From positions 1,746,501 to 1,810,500 of the forward strand of contig NZ_CP102267.1 of assembly GCF_025148125.1 (NCBI RefSeq): a DNA stretch of 64,000 bases. Direction: 5' to 3'. This document shows positions 56,310 to 64,000 of the stretch, piece by piece; the stretch's first letter is position 1; the number at the start of each line of letters is the position of its first letter. Source of the DNA: Blautia wexlerae DSM 19850 (lineage in GTDB: Bacteria; Bacillota; Clostridia; Lachnospirales; Lachnospiraceae). The notes beneath the pieces are model-generated. The model saw only the letters and a program-made list of their open reading frames with translations. It had not been told where the DNA came from and searched no databases. The translations under genes and the position numbers were made by a program.

Positions 56310-58235
56310 GTGCGTCCAGCTAAGGGTATATAGTCCGGTGTGTGGAAGCCCCATCAAATAAGCTGCTAACCACAGCATTTGAAGCGAGTCTTGAGTCTGT
56401 CGCGGTAACGTTGCAGGCTAAGCGTAGACAGCAAGATAACAGGGATAGCTATTGAGCACCGAAATCCTAAAGTCACCAGAGGGTCGACATCGTGGTCTGG
56501 ATGGAAGACAACATATGTATTTATCGTTATGGTGAGATTTTACATACCTCTGCGGTGTTGGTTGGAACTATTCATGTTATACAGGGAATATATATCAACT
56601 GGAGAGAACCTGCATTTTCTTCTGTAGTGTGTAAACAGAAAGTATGCCTGACAACCAGAAGAAGGATGGTAAAAGAAATGCAGGTAGTCGGAGGTCCGAA
56701 TAGTACCAAGGAAGGTATGAACAAAAATAAATACCAGAGGGAAGTCAAGAGAGAACTGTTCCTCACAGTTCTGACCTGCGAAACTATATCAAAGAGGAAA
56801 CATTAGCTATACACAGGGATAGAGGTACTAATGGAAACGAAATTGGCGAGAATATCACAATTATCAAACGCAAAGGAAAATCCAGATATGGTATTTACGT
56901 TTTTAGGACATCTGCTTAATAAGGAAATGCTTAAGAGCTGTCATGCCCAGATGGATGGAACGAAAGCTGTAGGAATTGATGGGATTACCAAAGAGGAATA
57001 CGGGAGAAGTCTGGAAGAAAACATAAACGCTCTTATAGAACGTCTAAAGAAAAAGTCCTATAAGCCGAAACCAGCAAGGCTGGTGGAAATACCGAAGGAC
57101 AATGGAAAGATGCGACCGCTCAGTATCTATTGTTACGAAGATAAGCTGGTGCAGGAAGCACTGCGCAGAATACTGGAAGCGGTGTTTGAACCAATGTTTT
57201 ATGATGAAATGATGGGATTCCGACCCAACAGGGGATGTCATAAAGCAATCCGAAAATTAAACCTGATGTTGGAGAGAAAACCAACAAGTTATGTATTGGA
57301 TGCAGACATTAAAGGGTTCTTCCAGCATCTTGACCATGAATGGATCATACGTTTTATAGGATCAAGGATCAAAGACCCCAATATCATCCGTCTTGTCAGG
57401 CGGATGCTGAAGGCAGGGATTATGAACAACTATGAATTTGAAGAAACCGAAGAAGGAAGTGGACAAGGTTCTGTCTGTTCTCTTGTAATCTCCTGCATCT
57501 ATATGCATTACGTACTGGTATGGTGATTTAAAGAGGTGATAACACCAAAGCTGAAAGGATATGCAGGTCTGGTCGTATATGCCGACGATTTTGTGGTAAC
57601 ATTCCAGTATAAATCGGATGCAGAGTGGTTCTATGAACATCTGAAACATAGAATGGGACACTTTGGATTAAGCCTCGAGGAAGAAAAGAGCCGTCTGATA
57701 GAGTTCGGGCGTTATGCAAAAGAAAGATGCAGAAAAACCGGAACGAAACCAGGCACTTTTACTTTCCTGGGTTTTACACACTACTGTTCCAGAAGTAGGA
57801 ATGGCAGATTCAGAGTGAAGAGGAAAACAAGTAAGAAGAAGTCTGCAAAGAAGTGCAGAGAAGTAAATCTTCTGTTAGTGAAGATGAGAACATGCAGATT
57901 AAAAGAGATGATTGAAAAACTTAACCAGATACTAACTGGTTATTACCATTACTATGGAATTACGGACAATACAGAAAGTATAACAGCATTCCGATATAAC
58001 ATCATGAGAAGCCTGTTCTACTGCCTGAACCGGAGAAGCCAGAAGAAAAGCTATAACTGGATAGAATTTCTAAATATGCTGGATAACAGCTATCCACTGG
58101 TAAGACCTCGGATATATGTCAATATATATGAATGATAATGTGAACGATTCGTTTCGCAAAGAGCCGGATGCGGGAAAGCCGCACGTCCGGAATTCTGTGA
58201 GAGGTGTACGACCGTAAGGGGTTCACCTACTCGAC
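56310..58235 (+). mobile_element. Group II intron (near complete)
   Basis: The element starts with GTGCG at 56310 and ends with CTCGAC at 58235. Domain V is at 58161-58195 (GAGCCGGATGCGGGAAAGCC and onward), and a domain VI stem GAGAGGTG / CACCTACTC follows. Removing it rejoins GGGGTCAGACC with CCAT, restoring the same motif seen uninterrupted at 63206-63220. A first-domain ribozyme stretch of about 500 bp precedes the maturase gene. The maturase has an in-frame stop, so mobility probably depends on another copy. Insertion at a small palindrome resembles bacterial class C behaviour; class is inferred. Confidence 0.88.
56831..58135 (+). pseudogene. ltrA: Group II intron reverse transcriptase/maturase, interrupted by an in-frame TGA
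   Basis: The first part (56831-57526) has GIDGITKEEYGRSLEENI, KPKPARLVEIPKDNGKMRPL and GFRPNRGCHKAI, then stops at YVLVW. The second (57536-58135) continues in the same frame with GYAGLVVYADDFVVTFQYK, the catalytic YADD, and the maturase X domain ending GYYHYYGITDN and RSLFYCLNRRSQKKS. A single TGA at 57524-57526 sits where relatives usually have a second Trp, so one base change (TGG to TGA) explains it. No endonuclease domain is evident at the C-terminus. Confidence 0.9.
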
Positions 58236-58353
58236 CCATGAAATCCACAAGAAATATTAAGAATGCAACTGGCAATGATAAATTTCAAAAAGATTTCACA
58301 TATTGGGTTATTGCATGTACAAAATACGTTAGAAAAGTACAGGGAGAACAGCT

Positions 58354-59805
58354 TTGAAAAAAACTTCAATTAAAAAGAACTTTATAATGAATGCATTGCT
58401 TACAATGTCATCGTTCATTTTTCCATTGATTACGTTTCCATATGTTTCGCGTATCTTATCACCGGAGGGGACTGGAAAAGTGTCTTTTGCAACTTCGGTG
58501 ATTGCTTATTTTGCGCTGTTTGCGCAGCTGGGAATTCCCACTTATGGAATCCGGGTGTGTGCGAAGGTACGGGATGATAAAGTTGAATTATCCAGGACTG
58601 TGCAGGAAATATTTGTTATTAATGTTGGTATGACGGCAATAACATATATTGCATTCGGAATTGCTTTGGGATGTGTACCTCGTTTGCAGGCAGAACGTCT
58701 ATTATTTTTGATTATGAGTACCACATTGTTATTTAATACAATTGGTATGGATTGGCTGTATCGTGGATTGGAGAAATATACATATATTACACTTAGATCT
58801 ATTTTATTTAAATTTATAGCACTCCTTGCTATGTTTGCATTGATCCATCAGAAGAGTGATTATGTTATTTATGGCGGAATTTCTATTTTTGCTGCGTCAG
58901 CTTCGAATATTTGTAATTTAGTTAATGTCCACCGTTACATTCATCTAAAACCTGTCGGAGACTACAATTTTCGGAGACATTTGGGACCAATCATGATTTT
59001 CTTTGCGATGTCATGTGCTACGACAATTTACACTAACCTGGATACGGTTATGTTGGGGTTTATTAAAACAGATGCTGATGTTGGATATTATAATGCTGCT
59101 GTAAAAATCAAGGGTGTATTATTGGGAATCGTTACTTCTCTGGGAACTGTGCTATTGCCAAGGGCTTCTTATTACATAGAGCATCATGAAATGGAAGAAT
59201 TCCGGAGAATTACGAAAAAGGCTATTAATTTCGTTTTCCTGATTGCGGTTCCTTTGACCGTTTATTTTATTTTGTATGCAAAAGAAGGGATTCTGTTTTT
59301 ATCAGGAGATGCTTATATTTCAGCAGTTGTTCCAATGCAGATTATTATGCCTACGATTCTGTTTATAGGTCTGACGAATATTATGGGGATTCAGATGTTG
59401 GTTCCATTGGAACGTGAAAAAGTGGTTTTGTATTCGGAAATTGCAGGAGCAGTTGTTGATCTGATTTTGAATGCAATATTGATTCCACAATTGGCATCAG
59501 CAGGAGCAGCAATTGGTACTCTTGTGGCAGAAGGTGTTGTCTGGATAGTACAGTTTATTGCATTAAGAAAAGAAGTTACACCAGCTTACAGGAATGTACG
59601 TTATGGCGCAGTTATATTAGCAACAGTTGTTGGAGTGGTAAGTTCAAGCTGGGTTAAGATGCTGGGAATGGGAAATTTTGTAACGTTGGTATTTTCGGCT
59701 GTTCTTTTCTTTGGTGGATATGGTATTATTTTGACAGTATTGAAAGAGTCGCTTGTATGGGAAATTGAGAGTCAGGTTTTGAAAAAATTAACAAAGAAAA
59801 AATAG
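58354..59805 (+). CDS. wzx: Polysaccharide flippase (Wzx-like, MOP superfamily)
   Basis: The 483-residue protein starts at TTG 58354 with GGGAGA seven bases upstream. It has about 14 helices and the family start NFIMNALLTMSSFIFPLITF followed by PYVSRILSPEGTGKVSFA, typical of RfbX/Wzx flippases. It moves lipid-linked repeat units across the membrane. It lies between two intron copies. Its C-terminus does not match the fragment at 55143, so that relic came from a different flippase. Confidence 0.94.
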   Translation: MKKTSIKKNFIMNALLTMSSFIFPLITFPYVSRILSPEGTGKVSFATSVIAYFALFAQLGIPTYGIRVCAKVRDDKVELSRTVQEIFVINVGMTAITYIAFGIALGCVPRLQAERLLFLIMSTTLLFNTIGMDWLYRGLEKYTYITLRSILFKFIALLAMFALIHQKSDYVIYGGISIFAASASNICNLVNVHRYIHLKPVGDYNFRRHLGPIMIFFAMSCATTIYTNLDTVMLGFIKTDADVGYYNAAVKIKGVLLGIVTSLGTVLLPRASYYIEHHEMEEFRRITKKAINFVFLIAVPLTVYFILYAKEGILFLSGDAYISAVVPMQIIMPTILFIGLTNIMGIQMLVPLEREKVVLYSEIAGAVVDLILNAILIPQLASAGAAIGTLVAEGVVWIVQFIALRKEVTPAYRNVRYGAVILATVVGVVSSSWVKMLGMGNFVTLVFSAVLFFGGYGIILTVLKESLVWEIESQVLKKLTKKK

Positions 59806-59875
59806 AAGTGTTGATAGTAGTGGGGTAGCACTTCATAAAATGTGTATAAACAAGGGGAATACTCGGGGTCAGACC

Positions 59876-60290
59876 GTGCGTCCAGCTAAGGGTATATAGT
59901 CCGGTGTGTGGAAGCCCCATCAAATAAGCTGCTAACCACAGCATTTGAAGCGAGTCTTGAGTCTGTCGCGGTAACGTTGCAGGCTAAGCGTAGACAGCAA
60001 GATAACAGGGATAGCTATTGAGCACCGAAATCCTAAAGTCACCAGAGGGTCGACATCGTGGTCTGGATGGAAGACAACATATGTATTTATCGTTATGGTG
60101 AGATTTTACATACCTATGCGGTGTTGGTTGGAACTATTCATGTTATACAGGGAATATATATTAACTGGAGAGAACCTGCATTTTCTTCTGTAGTGTGTAA
60201 ACAGAAAAAGTCCTATAAGCCGAAACCAGCAAGGCTGGTGGAAATACCGAAGGACAATGGAAAGATGCGACCGCTCAGTATCTATTGTTA
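59876..60290 (+). mobile_element. Group II intron remnant with internal deletion
   Basis: From GTGCG at 59876 the sequence is nearly identical to 56310-56640 of the intact copy. It then jumps at AGAAA to the part equivalent to about 57050 and ends near 60290. The 3' half with YADD, domains V and VI is absent. The upstream exon is again GGGGTCAGACC. An open frame across it is ribozyme plus a maturase piece, not a gene. Confidence 0.9.
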
Positions 60291-60346
60291 AGTATTTCTT
60301 AAAGGCGTATCCACATAAGGCGGAAAGAATGCAGTAAGGAGAGATT

Positions 60347-61267
60347 ATGAAAACAACATTACTTATCATGGCAGCCGGTATCGGCAGCCGATTTGGAACA
60401 GGAATCAAGCAGTTGGAGCCGGTGGATGATGCTAATCATATCATCATGGACTACTCAATTCATGATGCGATTGAGGCAGGTTTCAACCATGTGGTATTTA
60501 TCATCCGTAAGGATATCGAGAAAGAGTTCAAAGAGGTCATCGGTGACCGTATTGCCTCCATTTGCACTTCTCATGATGTCACTGTGGACTACGCTTTCCA
60601 GGATATCAACGACATCCCGGGAGCTCTGCCGGAAGGACGTACAAAGCCGTGGGGAACCGGTCAGGCTGTGCTTGCGGCGAAGAAAGCAATCAAAACCCCA
60701 TTCATTGTGATTAATGCAGATGATTACTACGGCAAAGAGGGCTTCAAAGCCGTCCATAACTATTTGGTGAACGGCGGTAAGTCCTGTATGGCAGGTTTTG
60801 TGCTGAAGAACACACTGTCCGATAATGGTGGTGTGACCCGCGGCATCTGCAAGATGGATGCGGAAAATAACTTGACTGAGGTCGTAGAGACCAAGAACAT
60901 CGTAAAAACAGCGGATGGGGCAGAAGCAGACGGAAAAGTGATTGATGTGAATTCTCTGGTTTCTATGAATATGTGGGGATTAACTCCTGAGTTTCTGGAG
61001 GTTCTGGAGGAAGGCTTCAAAGAGTTTTTCGAGAAAGAAGTCCCGGGCAATCCTCTGAAAGCGGAATACTTGATTCCCATCTTCATCGGTGAATTGCTGG
61101 AGCAGGGTAAAATGTCCGTGAAGGTTCTGAAAACAAACGATACCTGGTACGGCATGACCTATCACGAGGATGTCGCAGCAGTAAAGGACAGCTTCAAGAA
61201 GATGCTGGCGGATGGCATGTACAAGTCTGAACTGTTCAGTAGAAGCTTCCTGGGTCTGACCCTATGA
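60347..61267 (+). CDS. Sugar-phosphate nucleotidyltransferase
   Basis: The 306-residue protein begins TTLLIMAAGIGSRFGTGIKQ, the nucleotide-binding signature of NDP-sugar pyrophosphorylases, followed by KPWGTGQAVLAAKKAI, VINADDYYGKEGF and NDTWYGMTYHEDVA. It makes an NDP-hexose for the locus. AAGGAGAG precedes the ATG. The last seven or so codons (FLGLTL) are encoded by the GGGTCTGACCC repeat, so its native C-terminus seems to have been replaced, though the fold should be complete. Codons are GC-richer than in wzx upstream, hinting at a different origin. Confidence 0.87.
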   Translation: MKTTLLIMAAGIGSRFGTGIKQLEPVDDANHIIMDYSIHDAIEAGFNHVVFIIRKDIEKEFKEVIGDRIASICTSHDVTVDYAFQDINDIPGALPEGRTKPWGTGQAVLAAKKAIKTPFIVINADDYYGKEGFKAVHNYLVNGGKSCMAGFVLKNTLSDNGGVTRGICKMDAENNLTEVVETKNIVKTADGAEADGKVIDVNSLVSMNMWGLTPEFLEVLEEGFKEFFEKEVPGNPLKAEYLIPIFIGELLEQGKMSVKVLKTNDTWYGMTYHEDVAAVKDSFKKMLADGMYKSELFSRSFLGLTL

Positions 61268-61567
61268 AGTGCAACTAAAAAGGATAAAGCAGAGCTAAAA
61301 GATCTATAAAAGAATTATAAAATCGGAAATAGAGTGGAAAGAGAAGAAAAGAATGTCGGGGTCTGACCCTATGAAGTGCAACTAAAAAGAATAAATTAGC
61401 TCTAAAAGATCTATAAAATGTGAACTTCCAGTGATTTTTCCACCTAAAGAAAAAAGAACGAAATAAAATCATAAAAAATCCCAATGTCATTAACTTAAAA
61501 GCAGAAGATATTTATTCCTAAAAGGATTAGATATCTTCTGCTTTTTTTGATATGCTTATAAAATGTC
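61252..61567. repeat. Block of degenerate repeats bounded by GGGGTCTGACCC motifs
   Basis: Motif copies lie at 61252-61262 and 61358-61369, each followed by CTATGAAGTGCAACTAAAAA and a stretch with CTAAAAGATCTATAAAA. The first copy (about 88 bp) is nearly the same as one starting at 63490. The region holds no gene. These look like leftover ends of a mobile element. Confidence 0.75.
61497..61548. terminator. Terminator-like hairpin
   Basis: AAAAGCAGAAGATAT (61497-61511) pairs with ATATCTTCTGCTTTT (61531-61545) and is followed by TTT. It would stop transcripts from the polysaccharide operon before the IS. Confidence 0.7.
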
Positions 61568-63218
61568 GGGGTCTGACCCCAATGTGGTCAACCTAGCGTC
61601 AACTTAGGGGCATATTAGCGAATAGCCTCCAATGCAAACTACAAAACAAATCGGTTTATGCTAGAAAACAGTTGCTGTTTTGTTGGAAACTAGAAGATTT
61701 ATAAAAATGACCGCACTTAAATAAGCCTATTGATGAATGCTGGCTCTATTTTAAAAAGAAGCTTTTTTATTTCGAAAATGTGAACGTCCCTTGGATTTCA
61801 ATTTCTTCCTTGGAAACGACCTGCCGGGCAGGAGCTGTGATCTGCAGCGTACAGCATCTGTATATAACTGTTCAATAATTGAAAGCTCAAACAGTCCGCA
61901 GAGTATTTTGGGAACAATACTTTTGATCCGTCCAATGATAAATGCACGATTGGCCTGATAACGGAACTTATTTGTGCTTTTGGCAGAAATCTGTATTTCC
62001 TCATCTGCTTCATTTTTTATAAGGGAGGCCAGATTCGATAAAAGCATATTTATATAAAATTCCTGCTGTATAGACACTGCAGTAGCACCGGAAAACTCTT
62101 CCATGGCAAAGCGGCTTTTTAGTTCTTTGTACTTAAGTTCTACAGGCCATCTGTAGAAGTAAAGTTCCCGGAACATATCTTTTGTAACAGCAGGATCAAA
62201 CAGGTTTGTTGCAAGATATTCTTTTGTGCCATCATCAAGCGGAATCTCAAGGACACGTATAGGTACATCGGAAGTACCTTCTTTTGAAGTTCCCTGAAGA
62301 ATGGAAATCATATCACCATTGCATTTTTTAGATAAATTGATTCCCTCTTTCAGTCTCATAACACAGAGATGCCCATGCTCTACACAGTAGCGGAACATAT
62401 CTTCTGAATAATAACCTCTGTCAAAAATAATAATACTGTTGTTATATAGTCCCATATCTTCAAGAACTTTAAGATGTTCTAATGCAGCTGCTCGTTCAGA
62501 GGAAAGAAATTTATGGATAGATGCATGAAGGATATAATCATCCAGAACATCATAAATTATGGAAGCCAGTCCCATGGTATAACGTCGGTTTGGATCAGGA
62601 TAGCTGGACATTTCACCAAAGAAATCAAAAGTTGATTTTGAATTCGGAAGTTCGATCCTGGAACCATCTACTGCAAAAAGATGATAACCCTGCCACAGCT
62701 TTCTTGAAGGGATCTGGCTGTAAAACAGATCAACAGAAAGATAATAAAGTTCCTTAAACAGTGAAGGATTAATGAACTGTCTGGCTTTGGAAAGTGCCTG
62801 TTTTGAAACATCCGGAAAAGAAAGTGTGCCAAGTTCTTCTCTGATCTGTGAAAGATTCTGGAACATGGAAGCTTTTGAAGAAAAGAACAGATAAATAATA
62901 ACTTGCAAAAGTGAAAGTTTTCTTCGCCGTACAAAATGTTTTTCCACCCGATGGGGTTCCAGTTTAACTTGATCTGTGATATAATCTTTAATGGATTGGA
63001 CGATATTTTTACAAATATTAGTTCGATTCATATGGCATACCTCCTACGTATTGGAATAGATAAATATTTCGCCGGTAACGTAATATTGCTTAATCTATAA
63101 ACCACATATTTAGGAGGATATGTCAAGATATTTATATAAAAAAATCCAGAATATAAGCCCAGAATCGTTGAATTTTCAGCATTCTGGGCTTAAGTTGACC
63201 ACATTGGGGTCAGACCCC
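61568..63218. mobile_element. IS4-family-like insertion sequence with 25-bp terminal inverted repeats
   Basis: The left end 61568-61592 and the right end 63194-63218 are perfect inverted repeats that start with GGGGTCTGACCCC and continue AATGTGGTCAAC. The 1651-bp element contains one transposase gene on the minus strand and an inner hairpin (AGCCCAGAAT / ATTCTGGGCT) near the right end. No clear target duplication is visible, since both flanks are other repeat fragments. Confidence 0.88.
61751..63031 (-). CDS. IS4-like DDE transposase
   Basis: The 426-residue protein has the three catalytic parts of the IS4 group: Asp in LFAVDGSRIELP, Asp in IIIFDRGYYSEDM and the YREK-type motif YFYRWPVELKYKELKSR with Glu. 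The N-terminus has VSKQALSKARQFINPSLF and the C-terminus is very basic (RKKLKSKGRSHFRNKK). AGGAGG precedes the ATG. The frame is intact and both ends are present, so the element may be active. Confidence 0.93.
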   Translation of the reverse strand: MNRTNICKNIVQSIKDYITDQVKLEPHRVEKHFVRRRKLSLLQVIIYLFFSSKASMFQNLSQIREELGTLSFPDVSKQALSKARQFINPSLFKELYYLSVDLFYSQIPSRKLWQGYHLFAVDGSRIELPNSKSTFDFFGEMSSYPDPNRRYTMGLASIIYDVLDDYILHASIHKFLSSERAAALEHLKVLEDMGLYNNSIIIFDRGYYSEDMFRYCVEHGHLCVMRLKEGINLSKKCNGDMISILQGTSKEGTSDVPIRVLEIPLDDGTKEYLATNLFDPAVTKDMFRELYFYRWPVELKYKELKSRFAMEEFSGATAVSIQQEFYINMLLSNLASLIKNEADEEIQISAKSTNKFRYQANRAFIIGRIKSIVPKILCGLFELSIIEQLYTDAVRCRSQLLPGRSFPRKKLKSKGRSHFRNKKASF

Positions 63219-63226
63219 ATAAAGAA

Positions 63227-63479
63227 AGAGTGAAGAGGAAAACCAGTAAGAAGAAGTTTGCAAATAAGTGCAGAGAAGTAAATCTTCTGTTAGTGAAGAT
63301 GAGAACATGCAGATTACAAGAGATTATTGCAAAACTTAACCAGATACTAACTGGTTATTACCATTACTATGGAATTACGGACAATATAGAAAGTATAACG
63401 GCATTCCGATATAACATCATGAGAGGCCTGTTCTATTGTCTGAACCGGAGAAGCCAGAAGAAAAGCTATAATTGGGTAG
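63227..63479 (+). pseudogene. 3' fragment of group II intron maturase
   Basis: The reading frame KRKTSKKKFANKCREVNLLL through ILTGYYHYYGITDN to RRSQKKSYNW is close to 57811-58060 of the intact copy. It begins 9 bp after the IS right end and stops at a new GGGGTCTGACCC copy. Domain V is absent. It is a third intron relic, cut on both sides at motif copies. Confidence 0.85.
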
Positions 63480-63489
63480 TATGAATGTT

Positions 63490-63650
63490 GGGGTCTGACC
63501 CTGTGAAGTACAACTAAAAAGAATAAAGCAGAGCTAAAAAATCTATAAAAGAATTATAAAATCGGAAATAGAGTGGAATGTCAAGATATTTTGGTAAAAA
63601 AGTGTAAAATATAAGCCCAGAAATATTGAAAAATGTCGGGGTCTGATCCT
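63490..63650. repeat. Degenerate repeat block and decayed IS right end
   Basis: 63490-63575 nearly repeats 61251-61340. 63576-63637 (ATGTCAAGATATT to TATAAGCCCAGAAATATTGAA) resembles 63118-63175 just inside the IS right end, so part of a second IS copy is present. Motif copies bound it at 63490 and 63638. Confidence 0.65.
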
Positions 63651-64000
63651 ATGAAGTTTGTTATGCATTCTTCAGTGAAAGAATTTAAGGATTCTTATAT
63701 GGGATTATATCCGGTAGAAGAAAACTGGTTTAGTGATTCGATACGCACATATCATGATAATGGAAGATATTTAAGATACATTAAGGATGAAGATGCAAGA
63801 CAATTTGCCGCCTATGCTCATAAATTGGAACAATATAATGTGCAGATTCATAAATGGTATGCAGAGCAGATTGGAATACAAGAAGATGTTTTTATAAAGA
63901 AAAATAGAACGCTTCCGGGGTCTGACCCTATGAAGTCTCAGTTTGTCACTAATCAGATTTGCTCCCATGTCACAGATCTGCTGAGTTTTGTGTCATTGGC
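63651..64000 (+). CDS. Unrecognised reading frame running off the window edge
   Basis: An open frame starts at ATG 63651 inside a motif copy (CCTATGAAG) and runs to the window end without a stop. It reads KEFKDSYMGLYPVEENWFSD, then a segment with LRYIKDEDARQFAAYAHKLE, and at 63917 reads through another motif copy as PGSDPMKS. No ribosome site precedes it. It may be a fragment of a gene interrupted by motif-bounded repeats rather than a functional gene. Confidence 0.35.
   Translation, partial: MKFVMHSSVKEFKDSYMGLYPVEENWFSDSIRTYHDNGRYLRYIKDEDARQFAAYAHKLEQYNVQIHKWYAEQIGIQEDVFIKKNRTLPGSDPMKSQFVTNQICSHVTDLLSFVSL

Noticed and set aside
56492..56806. 104-codon frame upstream of the maturase
   Set aside because: It lies in the ribozyme part of the group II intron; its copy at 60058-60291 is likewise ribozyme joined to a maturase piece.
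61252..63928. Regularly recurring GGGGTCTGACCC considered as a CRISPR-like array
   Set aside because: Spacing is irregular (about 100 to 1600 bp), units are unlike spacers, and the motif is part of an IS inverted repeat.

Overview
The window looks like chromosomal DNA of a low-to-moderate GC, strictly anaerobic gut Firmicute, most likely a Lachnospiraceae member (Blautia/Dorea/Roseburia-like). This is inferred from strong GGAGG ribosome sites, intrinsic terminators, the cmk-ispH-rpsA order, a sodium-pumping decarboxylase operon, glycyl-radical chemistry and YesMN-type sugar regulation. No rRNA, convincing tRNA or CRISPR array was seen.

Layout. 0-6.7 kb is accessory DNA: a TnpB-type gene cut by the window edge with its IS605-like right end, a minus-strand block of membrane/lipoprotein/immunity-like genes, then a remnant of an integrative element (excisionase plus a tyrosine integrase with an internal deletion). 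6.7-18.2 kb is a sensing/uptake/catabolism locus: a YesM-like kinase divergent from a URO-D-family protein, a sugar-type ABC transporter without its own ATPase, a YesN-like regulator, an M20 peptidase, an aldo/keto reductase and a CyuA-like cysteine desulfidase. 18.4-22.3 kb is a minus-strand operon of a flavin/Fe-S enoate reductase, AroE and AroD, which looks catabolic. 22.9-28.2 kb is a biotin-dependent sodium pump operon with two different carboxyltransferases (12S-like and 5S-like) sharing one biotin carrier and one membrane pump. 28.4-32.8 kb is housekeeping (HI0933-like flavoprotein, cmk, ispH, S1 protein).

32.9-61.3 kb is an exopolysaccharide/capsule locus: tyrosine phosphatase, chain-length regulator and BY-kinase, SGNH-like protein, LCP ligase, priming transferase, UDP-galactopyranose mutase, galactofuranosyl- and other transferases, LicD, a cytidylyltransferase/SDR/pentose-phosphate epimerase trio, polymerase, flippase and a sugar-nucleotide pyrophosphorylase. 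Two features are unusual. A glycyl radical enzyme and its activating enzyme sit inside the locus. Both membrane O-acyltransferases carry simple repeats near their 5' ends (95 nt of AGCA units; G8), as in phase-variable genes.

56.3-64 kb is broken up by mobile DNA. There is one near-complete group II intron (maturase interrupted by an in-frame TGA) and two intron fragments. An IS4-like element has 25-bp inverted repeats, and a 13-bp palindrome (GGGGTCTGACCCC) recurs at most junctions. Both intron 5' ends lie inside that palindrome.

How the genes may work together: the capsule genes would build a lipid-linked repeat containing galactofuranose and probably a CDP-activated pentose-derived unit, with switchable acylation. 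The radical enzyme may make a deoxy or otherwise modified building block; that role is inference.
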